A program made the position numbers and the translations under genes. The notes beneath the pieces were generated by a model, which saw nothing but the letters and a program-made list of their open reading frames with translations, was not told the origin of the DNA and did no database searches. This document shows positions 38,461 to 50,106 of a stretch of DNA of 64,000 nucleotides, piece after piece. The stretch comes from Torreya grandis (Eukaryota; Streptophyta; Pinopsida; Cupressales; Taxaceae), in assembly GCA_037957365.1 (NCBI GenBank), contig JARHVA010002426.1:452001-516000 (forward strand). Direction: 5' to 3'. How positions within the stretch are numbered: position 1 is the first letter of the stretch; every line of letters starts with the position of its first letter.

Positions 38461-39180
38461 TTCATTTCACAAGCCAGGTATATAAGAGAGATGTTGAAGA
38501 CATTTGAAATGGAATATTGCAAGGAAGTTAGTACACCTATGATCATAGGGTATAAGTTGAACAAGGAAGATAAGTCTCCAAAAGTAAATCATACATCATA
38601 TAGGTCAATGATTATAAGTTTGATATATGCCACTACCTCTATACCTGACATCATGTAAGAAATCAAAATCATAAAGGTCTTGTGAGAAGGTTTCAAGAAG
38701 ATCCAAAGGAAAACCATCTAAAAATAATCAAAAGGATGCTCAGGTATCTCAAGGGGCCTATGTAGTATGGGTTATGGTATCTAAGGAGAAAGGAGTTCAA
38801 TTTGATAGCATATACAGATGTAAAATAGGCAGGAAGTCTAAATGATATAAAAATTACCAGTAGAGGAGCCTTCTTCTTAGGTGGGTGCCTAGTTTCATGG
38901 ATAAGAAAGAAGCAACTATCAGTAGAATTATCCACTTGTGAGGTTGAGTACATTGTAGCAACTTCATGTTGCATTCAAGTCTTATAGATGAGATAAACCC
39001 TAAAATACTACAAGGTGGATTATGATGGTCCTAGCCCTATCTATTGTAACAATACAAGTGCTATAAGCATCTCAAATTATAGACATTTTAAATAAACCAC
39101 TTTCAAAGGTAAATTTTGAACACCTAAGATGGGAATTGGGTGTAATTATTGCCCCTATCAATAATTAAAGAAGCCAATTA
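38461..39180 (+). pseudogene. Copia-2 RNase H remnant
   Basis: The frame continues with FISQARYIREMLKTFEM and later SWIRKKQLSVELSTCEVEYI, which matches the Copia RNase H core W-x-x-KKQ-x-x-x-x-LST-x-EAEY. Then comes YCNNTSAISIS. Frameshifts lie near 38680-38790. In the family this domain removes RNA from the RNA-DNA hybrid. Confidence 0.82.
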
Positions 39181-39432
39181 CTTATGGGGAGCCAATCATG
39201 TTCATTAGCTCTAAGAATAGGTGAGTTTTCTCAAGAAGGTATGCATGGAGATAGGGGAGCATGGTTGAATTATGTCTCATAAATTTATAGTCTTGTGTGT
39301 TGAGTATTTTGGTTACAAGGAGTGTGATCCAAGGAGTTGTAGACATCACTTTGTCATTTATGTCAAAGGGGGAGAAAGCCATAATGCATAAATAAGAATG
39401 ATTAGCTTGTAGTGTGTTTTTTAATCAATAAC

Positions 39433-39443
39433 AAAGGGGGAGA
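39433..39443 (+). other. Copia-2 polypurine tract
   Basis: AAAGGGGGAGA lies directly upstream of the 3' LTR, matching the typical plant Copia tract. Confidence 0.9.
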
Positions 39444-39444
39444 T

Positions 39445-42340
39445 TATTGAGCATTTTTCATGTTGTTGAGGTTTGGCATTAATGTAAAAGGCTCTTGATA
39501 AGGTCTTCATGAGGACATTGAAGAGTGTAGCTATGAGAGAGAACATTGATCAATGTTGTAATGATTTTGATAGTGTAAGCTATGATTGGTATATGTTCTT
39601 ATGACTTCAAGAGTGATGTTAAGGTCAACATGGAAGGTCCTTATTTTCAAAGTTGTCAAATACTTGAGCCTAGTAGTATCTTGAGAATATACATACATAG
39701 GATGCCTAGTCTTATGCATGAAGGAGCATGATGGATTGGTGAGATGAGTGCACACAGGAATGAGTGGTTGTATGAGTTTACTTGATCATGTATATGAAGT
39801 AGTGGATTACTCATGAAAGTCTCAGGGTGAGCGTATAGGGGTAGGACCTTCAGATCAAGTTTGAAACTATACCACTTCTAGATCTTATCTAGCCTAATAA
39901 GGCATCATGATATATTGTCAAGGCCTATGAAAGATGTATAGCAATTTTTAATCACGAGAGAGGTTTTTTGAGTATGTGAATGAGGTAGAGAATATATGGA
40001 AAGAGGCATGAAGGTTACTTCAAGGCCTAAATGAGGTGTGAAGACTCAAGTGTAGAAAGCAAGATGGTGAGAGCATGGCCTAATGATGCATGAGGTTTAG
40101 TTTCAAAGACAAGTATGCATAGGTGATATTTTTCAAAAGTGTGATAGGTTTTTCCAAGTGTATTCATGAAGTTTCACGTCAAATTTTGAAGGTTAAGGCA
40201 ATAAAAGGTTCTTTGAGGTCTCTTGAGTGCATAGAATGAAGGATGCCCAATATGAGAAGGATTTTATTATGCTCATTCTCATCAAACCTCTATATGGGAA
40301 CATAAGATATTCATGGTATATGGGGAAGGGTCCTAGCTCAAAATTCTAGGAATTTTTTTTGGATTAAGGGGCTATGATTTATGAATGATTATTCAGAATG
40401 GAAAAAGGTTTAAACCCTCATAGAACCCTAATAAGGACCTGATGTTGAAGATATGATTCAAAATTACCCAAAATGGATTTATATTATCAAGTAATCTATT
40501 GGAGGTTGTATCCAATTCTCCTAGGCACCTCCATGTGTGTTTGAGTTGTTAGTTTTGTGAGTAGATCCTATAGGAAAGTACATATTTCTCATATATTTAT
40601 TGAAGTAGTTAGAGTTGACCAAGACAAATTATGTAAATGGATGGAAGATGAATTTTGAGACTTATGTTTCATGTCCATGAAGGTTTATATATATTTTTTA
40701 CCCCTCAAGTGTGCTAAACCGGTTATCTAAGTTATCCAATTACTAGCAGGCCTAATTGTGAAAATAACAAGAAACCCAAGCAACACTGAGAAGATGATTA
40801 GGAATGATTTATCATGAAATAGTGATTAAACCAAGTGCATGGAGATTTTTTTAAAGACTTTTAAGACATTCTCATGTTTGGTCTAACTTTTGGAGGTCTA
40901 GTGAAAAATTTGTTCACAAGTTGATCTGTCAGGTTTAAATGAGGTAGTAAGATAAAAGGTTATGAGATTGGTCTGCAAGACCAATATTGTCGTTTGACCA
41001 TATTATATTTATATATAATAATGGTATAATGATATATTAGGATCATATAAATGCATTATAAGTCATTTAATATATATATATATATATACAGTTGTTGGAG
41101 TTCTGAGTCACCATGATTGATCTTTGAGAAAAATTGGTAGTTCTGAGTGAGCAAGTTATAGGAATGTTCTTGAGTCCTTTTGCCCTATGTAATGAAGTAT
41201 AATGGTATTTATGAAGTTTTTATGGTATTTTAGGTTATTATAATATTATTTATTATCATGGTTGTGTGTCTAAACTTTTTTTTATCTTCAATTATTCAAG
41301 ATAGACCTTTTTGTGTGTGTGAAGGCCTAATGTAAATAGTACTAATGGCATGCTTCAAGTGGTGATTGGAGCTAAAACATGTCATGGACCTAATATGAGA
41401 TTAGTATGGGTATATTTGAGTATAATATGAATTTTTTATACCATATGTGAAGTTTGAAAGTGTTCTAAGGAGATCAAAGGGTAATGTGTACTAATGAAGG
41501 CCTAATTGAATTAGGTCTCCTTAAGGCCTAAAGAAGGATTTGGTCCATTTGAGTTATGGACAACCTAATGCAATGATTGATTCATGTTTATGTCATTTAA
41601 TAAGGCCTATTATGTGAAAATATAAGTGGGAAAGTGTTTTTAGCTGACTAAGAAGTCTATGAGCAACATCCTAATAAAAGAATAAAGCCTAATAAGCCTA
41701 TTTGACTAGTTAGTTAATGAACGAGTGGAAGTGAAGGATATAGAAATTTGAAGAGCTGAAGTAGGTATTTTATACCATAAAAATGGTGTATATAAACTAT
41801 CATGAAGATCTAATAGGGTACTGTAGATGAATATCATAGTCATTTAACCTAATCTATCTTGAAGAGACCTAGTTGAGTGAAGGAGCCTAGAAGGCAGTTT
41901 GAGAGGGATAGAAGAGAGAGAAGAGCTGAAGAATGTGATGATCATCTATTATATGATAAATAAGGTATCCTAAAGGTGATAAAATAAATTAGGTGGCTGA
42001 GTTGGTATGGAGTCATCTATTCAGTTGGAGCATCCTTGCAAGTTGGTACTTGATAAAGCCTAGCTAGGTTGGTGCTTAGCTAGTTGGGGTTGGTGCTTCA
42101 TAAAATTGTTATATTTTGACTTATAGGAATTTATTCCATTTTTAGGTATTGGTGGATTTTATTCCCCTTGAGGTTTTCCCACTCATATGTGTGTTTTATT
42201 GTGTTATGCTCATATGAATGACTCTTTATGCATTATTATATCTTTGTATTGCTTTGATCATTAAAGTAATGTTAAAGTACATGTGAAATAAATTTTTAAG
42301 AGACTAATTCACCCCTATATTATTCATTGTGTTTCCAACA
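39445..42340 (+). repeat. Copia-2 3' LTR
   Basis: It begins TATTGAGCATTTTTC after the polypurine tract and ends TTTCCAACA. It aligns with the 5' LTR throughout, with many single-base differences and small gaps. Tandem unit C of the host repeat resumes right after it. Confidence 0.88.
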
Positions 42341-42346
42341 CAATTT

Positions 42347-43108
42347 GTAGTTACAAGTCCTAAAATCTAACTTTTTGGCATTGAATAGGCAACTTCTTGA
42401 GCTCCATCTACCATTGTTGTCTTTGGGACCTCCACTTGAGAATTTATATCTTTTATCACATCTAGATATGAAAATTACATGTGATCACACCACCATGACA
42501 TTCAAATCCACCTAAAAGTGCATTTTCACTACCATTTAGAAGTGAAGAAACACTGGCAACAAATGTTGTCAAAGTTTAAGTTGTGGTTGTAGAACTCTAA
42601 TTATGATGCTTCCTGATTAAAAATTGGAACTTATAACATGTATGAAGGGGAGAATAATGTCCAAGACTAGGTTTTTTTCCTCCCATCAGGAATAATTGAC
42701 AAATCTACCACCCATTATGGCCTCAAGAACACCCTTCCCAATACAAGAAAAATGCAATGTTTAGCCTAAGTTTAAGAATGGATAAAATGAAACATATAAG
42801 TCATTTATACAAATTTTTATATCCCTCCCCTACCTCTTTAATCCTTATAATTATACCTTGGAGTACTCAGGTGGAACCTTTGAGAAAAATCTATTGGATA
42901 AGTTATAGTTACAGGTCTTAAAATGCAACTTTTTGGTATTGAATAGGCAACTTCTTCAACTCCAACTACCATTTCTACCTCTGAGAACTCCACTTGAGAA
43001 TATATCACTTTTATCACATTTATATAGTAAAATTAACATGATCACACCACCATGATGTTTAAATCCACCTAAAATTGCATTTTCACTATCGTTCAGGATC
43101 ATAGAAAC
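42347..43108. repeat. Tandem repeats of about 556 bp, right block (units C and D)
   Basis: Unit C starts near 42357 (GTCCTAAAATCTAAC) and unit D near 42914, a spacing of 557 bp. D stops after about 195 bp. Removing Copia-2 restores the same spacing between units B and C, so the series existed before the insertion. Confidence 0.85.
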
Positions 43109-43109
43109 A

Positions 43110-43921
43110 CTAAGTACTTAAAAAGTTAGCTTCACTTAGGTTGAAGAATATGGAATTATTTAATGATAGTTCCAACCACATGAAGGTCAAGAATTAATAT
43201 AATCTTGATCTATACACTATCCACCTTGTCTAAAATAATGAGGTGGATTGGTGTAGTCAAGAATCAAGAGGAGTTAGTTTGCCTCTTCAAATAAAGAGGT
43301 CTCTAAATTGAGGTTTTTTATCAGATTTTGAGATGTAATAAGACTTCAAAAGATGCCTAAACTTAATTTCCATGATTAAAGTGGAGGAATGTCCATAAGT
43401 GGGGATCATACATTGAAAATAATGCAATATCATGAATATTCTATCGAATGTAATGAGAGAGTGGCAACTTGAGAGTTGAAAATTAGTTACACACATGTAA
43501 GAAGGAATAAATGTTGAATGAGGAGATAGTTAGACCATGATCTCCTAATAAATAGGCTTTCAATAATGTCAAACACAATACCCATATGCATTTAGAAATC
43601 AAATAATAATTTTATGGAGTAAAAGAAGCATTGAATGTCTTTCAAACTACCCTATAATAATGGAACTACTTCATGGGTGTTGAAAAAAAGTCAATCGAAG
43701 AATAAGTGAAGCATTAAAGGCAAGGACATGGTGAGTTAAGACCAAAATAAAATAAGTGAAACATTTGACCATATAAAACACTTCAAATATATGCTCATTA
43801 TATGCCTTATTTCATTCAAGGCAACCTCATTTCAAGGACAAATGCTAAGTAATTTTAGCAAGCTTCTTTTAGCTTCAAGAATATGAAATTATTAACTGAC
43901 AGTGCCAACCATGTGAAGGTG
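43110..43921. repeat. Pair of diverged direct repeats of about 80 bp, 735 bp apart
   Basis: 43110-43191 and 43844-43921 both read CTAAGTA..., then AAGAATATG-AATTATT and CCAACCA-TGAAGGT. They might be ends of a small element, but no primer site or polypurine tract is visible between them. The stretch between them holds no gene that I recognise. Confidence 0.55.
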
Positions 43922-44602
43922 GAAGCTTATCTGGCACCACTAACTTATAAAAAATTGTTAGTAAGTAATTAAAAAAGAAATTCATATGCATTACCTAAAA
44001 AATTAAAAAATGGTAAAATTGATTACATCTACATTTGAAAAGTCAACATACAAGTGTTTTTCAATCCAATAAACCACTAGGATCTACTCTAACCTTGATA
44101 GTATCAATAATAGTTTCATGGTCTGACTCCCAAATTTTCCATAGTTTCTTATCTAATAGTCTCCCATGATATTTTTTGTAATTGAATATTCATTGCAAGA
44201 ATCAGATTTGAATAGTGTAGTCTCTTCCTATGTGTTTCAAACTATTCAAACAACTATTTATCTATTTTTTTTATAAGATATCATCAAAACCAAGTTCCAG
44301 TGACTACCACTAACCTAGTGGGATAGTCAATGTTTTCTCCATCTATAACTAGGGAAGTCACATTTTTATTTCTCTCTACACACTAACATAAGCAGTAATT
44401 TGTGCCCTTTTCATTATCCTCATCTACAATAACTACAAAAACATGCCCTGTATCATAAAACCCCATTTTTAATGACACTAAAGATATATAATGAGAATAA
44501 ATTATACATAATGAAAAATATTCTACCTAGATGTACTAGAACAGATACATGGTCAAAGTCATCTGATAATTTCATATATATAAGTTGTAATGCTATTGGA
44601 AC
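43922..44602. other. Region without recognised genes
   Basis: AT-rich sequence downstream of the minus-strand pseudogene that ends at 44603. It may include its 3' untranslated part. No repeat or domain is visible. Confidence 0.5.
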
Positions 44603-45754
44603 CTAATATGTGTTGATTGGAATTAGGGGTTTGGAACTCCAATCATCCACCCACTCTTGTGACTCACACTCATTCCAAATAGATTCCATGTATGCAAAAT
44701 AAAAACATGTCAAGTGTCTCGTATGAATAGTCCAAGAACTTGTATTTAAGTTACGAAATGAGTGGAGCTCACTTGAACCTATTGGATTCATACAATCCTC
44801 ATACTTTCTAAGTATTCTTCCTCTATTAACCAAAAATGTCTATGAATAGTATAATTTTGTTGAACACCATGACACATGTTCTCATTACACCATTCAACCA
44901 TGGTTTTTACATCTATCAAATAAGCACCCTCTTCAAATTTTAATTCCTTGCAACAACTCTTTTTACACATGTTCCAGCACCTTCATGCTCCCCTTTTTCA
45001 TGGCTAGCCTTGGTGAAACTCCAAATGTGTTCTACACTAGTGGTAATGTGCATCCTACTCAACCAATAAAACATTTATGCATTTTTGAATTGTGATGTGT
45101 AATTGTTTGACCAAATGTAATGCTGATTGTAAGTAATATTCCTCTAACTCAACTATTCATAGAACATTTGAAAATAACCTTACACATACTCTAAACAATG
45201 TGATTGATCATCACTAATATAGAAAAGGTACTCCATTAATATTTTATGTTGTTTCTATGTATTATTAGGTGCATGCATGAATTCCAAATGCTTGAATATG
45301 GAAACTTGTGATGAGTTGTAATACTATGATTGAACTTCCATTTTGGGGTTGAATGTGTAATTATCAACAAAGCCAACTAATGAAATAATATAACAAAGTG
45401 GGAATGTATCATTTCTTATCTTTAAATGTTCATCTTACCATATAAACTTGTTTTTGTGCCTTGCATACTCATAAATAATTTTCTCCCTAAATCTGACCAA
45501 AAATTTAGAAATAAGTATCTTTTTTGTAACAAGCTCAAACCTTTTTGTAAATGCTTAAATTTCCATCTAAACATGATTTGTTATAAAATAGTTTTTCAAA
45601 AAATATTTTGAATACATTCTTTGGCTAATTTTGGTGGAAATTCAATGCCACACTCTTGAAAAATATTTTTAGTATGCAAAGTGCAATGAATATGCTGAAA
45701 AGCATCATAGTGCATTGAAAATTCAACATGTTGCCTACAATAAGTGGTGCGTGT

Positions 45755-46111
45755 TGTTGGAAATTTAAGGAGCTAAAACAAATAATTTACCACATGTAGT
45801 AAAGTAATAGATGTTTTAGAGAGCACACAAAATAATTTAAACAAAAATAATAATAATCTCCTCTATATATTCATTCAAACACACTTACAAATATATAGGA
45901 CCTTTAATTCTTATAATAAGGGATTCCCAAATCCCTACAAACTCTCAACCCACTAACCAAATACATTACCCGTAAAATAATATATTATGATAAACTATAT
46001 TCGTAATATTTTTTGTAACAATATTTTGATATTTTAATAAACTAACTAATTACTATTTAACTCTCAGTAAATACTTAGATCTACACAATGTAAAATCTAG
46101 ATTTCCTAACA
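45755..46111 (-). repeat. 3' LTR of the inserted element
   Basis: Plus-strand view TGTTGGAAATTTAAGG to TTTCCTAACA, with TG...CA ends. It aligns with 48187-48547, sharing for example AAGGGATTCCCAAATCC. Confidence 0.85.
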
Positions 46112-46121
46112 TTCCCCCCAT
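46112..46121 (-). other. Polypurine tract of the inserted element
   Basis: On the minus strand TATGGGGGGAA lies just before the LTR start TGTTAGG. Confidence 0.75.
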
Positions 46122-46241
46122 AGTTTTTACATGGTGCAATATATCTCTTTTTATTATTGTATGTTACCACCTTCATGTGCTCATGATCTTCTCTACATAC
46201 ATGTTCCATCACACATCCCTTCCTTCTCATTCATCTACAAT

Positions 46242-46337
46242 TGGTTTTCATAGGTTCACTAATAACCTTACAAAATGGTTTTCACAAGTTCACCACTAAC
46301 CTTAAAATATGGTTTTCGCAGGTTAACCACTAACCTT
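46242..46337. repeat. Three short tandem copies of about 33 bp
   Basis: GGTTTTC-(A/G)-x-AGGTT-x-ACCACTAACCTT occurs three times in a row with small changes. It lies in the non-coding internal part near the 3' LTR. Confidence 0.75.
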
Positions 46338-48173
46338 TCATCATGATTGATACAATGACTTTTTAAATTAATATTCTCCAATGTAAATATGCAAAAAAGG
46401 GTTACATGAGAATAATATTCACAAGTGAATAGGTACAACTATTCTTATTTTTCACATAAATATAACTACCACACCACACTGAAAAAATAAAAATCCACAC
46501 AAATGAAAATAACACACCACATAAAATGTCACCACATCATTGGTGTGGCCTCATCATTGGCAACTGATGAGAGGTCACTGAAAGACCTCCATCCTCTATG
46601 TATCCTCCAACCTATAGTATGTCATTTCTCACTTAGATGGTATGTCGATGTAGCTCAGGTACATGATTTTGAAGGGAATAGAGTCCCCCATACAATTTTT
46701 GACTCAAGACATTAGGGTCACCCAAAAATGCAACCATAAGGCAAGTTGTTTTTATTTTTACATTTTTATTTTTGAGACTTTTTAACACTAACGACTCACT
46801 AAAAAGACTCTGACTCTTTGACAAGAAACGACACATTTTATTTTGATACTAACACATACATGACCATTTCAAAAAACATTATTATGACAAAAGATACTTT
46901 TGATTTTGACTCAAATATCAATATTAAAAATATCAATTCTTTGGTAACTAAAGTCACCTATACAATAAATTTTGAATTTGGATATTGATGACTCAACTTT
47001 AGATTTAAAAAAACTTAAAAAAATGGTATTAATCACACTAATACTTATTAGAAACATCAAACGTGCAAATTTACTATATAATATCAAAAGAATAAATATT
47101 CAATCTAGAATAAAAATAAAACACTAATCTAAATGATAATTATATAGAAATATCAACTCAATATTTGAACTTAATAAAATCACAAGACTTTTCACTATAG
47201 ATTTGACCAAGATTGGTGTAACATTGATTCAACCTCAAACACATAAACCTACACAATGGGTCAACATTTTAATATGAGCTTGGTCATTCATTAAACACAA
47301 CACTTTTAATGATAGTAAGAGAAAAACTTGGACTGCAAACTAAGCATTAAACTCAGTATATGGGTGAAGTTGGAGTTAGCAACATGTCTAATTTGAATAG
47401 CACATTGAAGAGATCATGATGAACTATATTTGGCCATATTGGTGCATGAAATGGATGCTTAGAAATGCTCAATATCTAATACTTCTTCAATTTTCAATAT
47501 GGAAATGTAGGTTTTGATTATAACTTTAAACATTTCTCAAACACCATCACAGATGTTTCTCCATAACCTGAGTTGCACACTATATTGATGGGATCTAATG
47601 AAAGTAGAATATAAATGCTATGTTATTTTGAGACTGAATAAAAGTTATCAAAATAATCTATGTGCATTTGAAATGACAAGAGATTTTAAATCTTGATCAT
47701 TACTTCTTCATTACTAATTGAGACTATTGAGCATAATCACTTCTGATATATAGAGAATGGTGGTGCTAGTATGTGGATGTAGACTACAAATGGAGAAATA
47801 CTAGGCTCATATTCAGACTGTAGATGTCTTGGAGTGATATAATACATCTAGTGCCATTTCCCAAGGAATATTTCAAAAAAAATGAAATTTCAATCTTTTC
47901 CAAATAGATTTTTTAATGCAACATTCTTGAACCAATTGAGATTGAAAACTCTAATCAGGTTAGTCATCACCCAAATCAGATATGAGATATAAGCTAAGTG
48001 TAACTTATATTCAATATCTAATTTTTATTTATTCCTCTACATTGAACATTGATGTACTCCATGGATTAGATAGAGATACATTCCTTGACAGTTGAACATC
48101 ATAGTGAGATTATTTAACAATGGATATTACGCATGCGTACCCTATACTCTCATGGATATCCCTGATCTTGACC
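46338..48173 (-). other. Internal region of the inserted element, no coding domain seen
   Basis: Both strands were read for gag, RT and integrase motifs without success. Short frames here (for example 46503-46715 and 46836-46633) overlap each other and show no family features. Confidence 0.5.
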
Positions 48174-48185
48174 ACTCTATTACCA
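48174..48185 (-). other. Primer binding site of the inserted element
   Basis: On the minus strand TGGTAATAGAGT lies one base after the 5' LTR. It is a mutated initiator-Met primer site (consensus TGGTATCAGAGC). Confidence 0.65.
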
Positions 48186-48186
48186 C

Positions 48187-48547
48187 TATTGGGAATTTAA
48201 GGAGCCAATACAAAGAATTTAACACATGAAATAAAGCAATTGATGTTGTATAGATCACATGAAATAATTTAAACACACAAAATAATAATCTCCTCTATAT
48301 ATTCATTTGAACACAGTTAAATTATATAAAGCCTTTAATTCCTACAATAAGGGATTCCCAAATCCATACAAACTCTCAACCCACTAACTAAATACCTTAC
48401 CCATACAATAATATAATATGATAAACTATATTTGTAATATTTTTTATAATAATATTATGATAGTTTAACAAACTAACTAACTAATTACTATTTACCTCCT
48501 GATAAATACTCAAATCTACACAATGTAAAAGCTATATTTCCTAATAA
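48187..48547 (-). repeat. 5' LTR of the inserted element
   Basis: Plus-strand view TATTGGGAATTTAAGG to TTTCCTAATA. Both terminal dinucleotides show one transition compared with the partner LTR. Confidence 0.85.
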
Positions 48548-49543
48548 TTTTTACAAAAAATGTTTGACCATCTCAAAATATTTTTGACAAATAAAAATTT
48601 GTGAATGTTTTTATAAAAACTTAGAGTAAAATTATGTTTGATTTATATCCAAGAATTTTTTTAGATGTGGTTCACAATTACAAGAACTAACTCTTCTTTT
48701 CACTACATCTCTTATATTGGGTGAAACTCTTGTATTGTCTTTCCAAAATTGAGCAAGTATCTCTTTGAGAGCATCGGCTCTAACCTTGTACTTTCATAGA
48801 AGTCTACCAGAGAATGCCCAAAGATCTTTGGTATTATGTTCATTAAGTCTTTGACATATTTTAATTACTTTCATTAATGTTTTTATGTTTATATAAAGTG
48901 ATCATATTGTTTTTGAAAGCATTTGTTTTTCCCTGTTTGGCCACTTACTACACAAGTTATAAGTCAAGTAGAATTATAATCTAGGGTACATGATTTTGGG
49001 CCTATAATATGATATGTATTTTTATATTTTCAATAATTTCATTATTTTCATCATCCATGTCATAATGTGTAAATTATAGGTCTCATCTTAATCAATTTTA
49101 TCAATGAAATAAATAATTGACATCTTTAACTATCATAATTGAAATTATGAAAGAAACTATCCCAAATTTGTTGAGCCAATATTCTTGAAAAGTGATCAGA
49201 CATGTTGTTGTGCATTAGTTCTAAAATATTTTCATAGACTTCAATTAAGTACTTATCTTTATCTATGCACAATTCTTAGAGGTGTTATTAATGGTGGAAT
49301 TTGTTGAGAGAGTGTTTCAAAATTGTTATTACTTTCATTGTTTAGAGGTGGGATGACATTTTTTTCATTTTTTATTTATTAATTATATGTTTCCATGAAA
49401 TTTTATTGATTTTTAATTTTATCATTATTTATTTCCACCAAAATTTCTTCATTCATGAGGGGTGAAGCATCATACATAGACTCATCATCAATAAAATCAA
49501 AAACTTGGAACTTTGAATGTAAACTTCCAACATTATCTAATTC

Positions 49544-49636
49544 ATTATTTTCAAACTCATTATAGTCAATTTCATCATTATTCAATTCATTATAGTCAAT
49601 TTCATCATTCTTTAATTCATTATTATCAATTGGCTC
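49544..49636 (-). repeat. Short in-frame repeats in the pseudogene N-terminus
   Basis: About 30-bp units encode NDEIDYNE twice (with ELNN and EFENNE links), giving an acidic low-complexity stretch. Replication slippage is the likely cause. Confidence 0.7.
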
Positions 49637-49914
49637 ATTATCTATGGCATTTGGTTCATCAAGATTAGGGTTTTTACCTTATCTACCATGAAGTTTTTAC
49701 ATTCGTATCTTGTGTTTTTCTCTCAACTCTTCTAATTCCTTTGATGTTTTATTATTAAATATCTTCCTCTTCCTTGAACATGATCTGTCACCCATCAAGG
49801 ACAATTAACATATTTTCAAAGATGGGTTCAAAAGTACACAACTCCTATAGGTCTGGTAGAAGTACATCGAGAATGTTTATGGGGACAAAATTATTGGTTT
49901 AGGTTAAAATAGAT

Positions 49915-50080
49915 GTTGAAAAGTGAGTTTTGTATATATTAAGAATAACATGATCACATTATGCAATAATGCATTCAATTTATTCTTAATACTCTATTAA
50001 ATTTAAAATAGACTTGAGAAATGAGTTTTATCTATATTAAGAATAACGTGATCATGTTATTTAATAACATGATCATGTTA
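49915..50080. repeat. Palindromic TAACATGATCATGTTA motifs in a duplicated block
   Basis: A perfect 16-bp palindrome lies at 50065-50080. One-off or two-off versions lie at 50044-50059 (TAACGTGATCATGTTA) and 49946-49961 (TAACATGATCACATTA). The preceding block GAGTTTTRTMTATATTAAGAATAA occurs twice, about 100 bp apart. It lies between the pseudogene start and the next open frame. It could be a two-sided promoter element or the end of a small transposon. Confidence 0.6.
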
Positions 50081-50106
50081 TACGTAATATAGATTAGGGA
50101 TTAAAT

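Larger units (their letters stand above)
32577..42340 (+). mobile_element. Copia-2: Copia retrotransposon with 2.9-kb LTRs
   Basis: Two long direct repeats (32577-35490 and 39445-42340) flank a 3.95-kb core with a primer site, gag, protease, integrase, reverse transcriptase, RNase H and polypurine tract in Copia order. LTRs near 2.9 kb are far above the few hundred bases usual for Copia. The LTRs have diverged noticeably, and the polyprotein has stops and shifts, so the element is old and dead. It lies in a 556-bp tandem repeat. The flanks ACGTT and AATTT may be a decayed target duplication of AAGTT. Confidence 0.9.
45755..48547 (-). mobile_element. Non-autonomous LTR retrotransposon inside the pseudogene
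   Basis: Direct LTRs of about 360 bp (45755-46111 and 48187-48547) flank 2.1 kb with a polypurine tract on one side and a primer site on the other, both for the minus strand. No gag or pol domain is recognisable inside. Flanking sequences read as consecutive parts of one protein family, which shows insertion into the gene. The expected 5-bp target duplication is not visible (CGTGT against ATTTT), so it has decayed or the ends are slightly off. Confidence 0.82.
44603..49795 (-). pseudogene. Pseudogene of a transposase-like protein family, split by an LTR element
   Basis: Two minus-strand segments (49795-48548 and 45754-44603, together about 800 codons) read as one broken protein. It starts MGDRSCSRKRKIFNNK, with a basic, possibly nuclear-localising run and an acidic Asn/Asp/Glu-rich N-terminus. 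FWKDNTRVSPNIRDVVKRR follows. After the inserted element come CRQHVEFSMHYDAFQ, FVDNYTFNPKMEVQS, YISDDQSH, YIWSNNYTSQFKNA, WSFTKASHEKGEHEGAG, KTMVEWCNEN, HFWLIEE and a Cys-poor tail with SWTIHTRHLTCFYF. From memory this matches a widespread eukaryotic family with D-F-x-E-NY, SDG-x-x-x-QFK and GKGExDGAG motifs that looks like a DDE-type nuclease fold. The SDG aspartate is Asn here. At least five stops and two frameshifts are present. No introns are obvious. Its exact role is unknown to me. Confidence 0.7.

Noticed and set aside
32663..39755. Related antisense frames at 32663-32851 and 39531-39755
   Set aside because: They are at the same place in the two LTRs of Copia-2 and are similar only because LTRs are copies.
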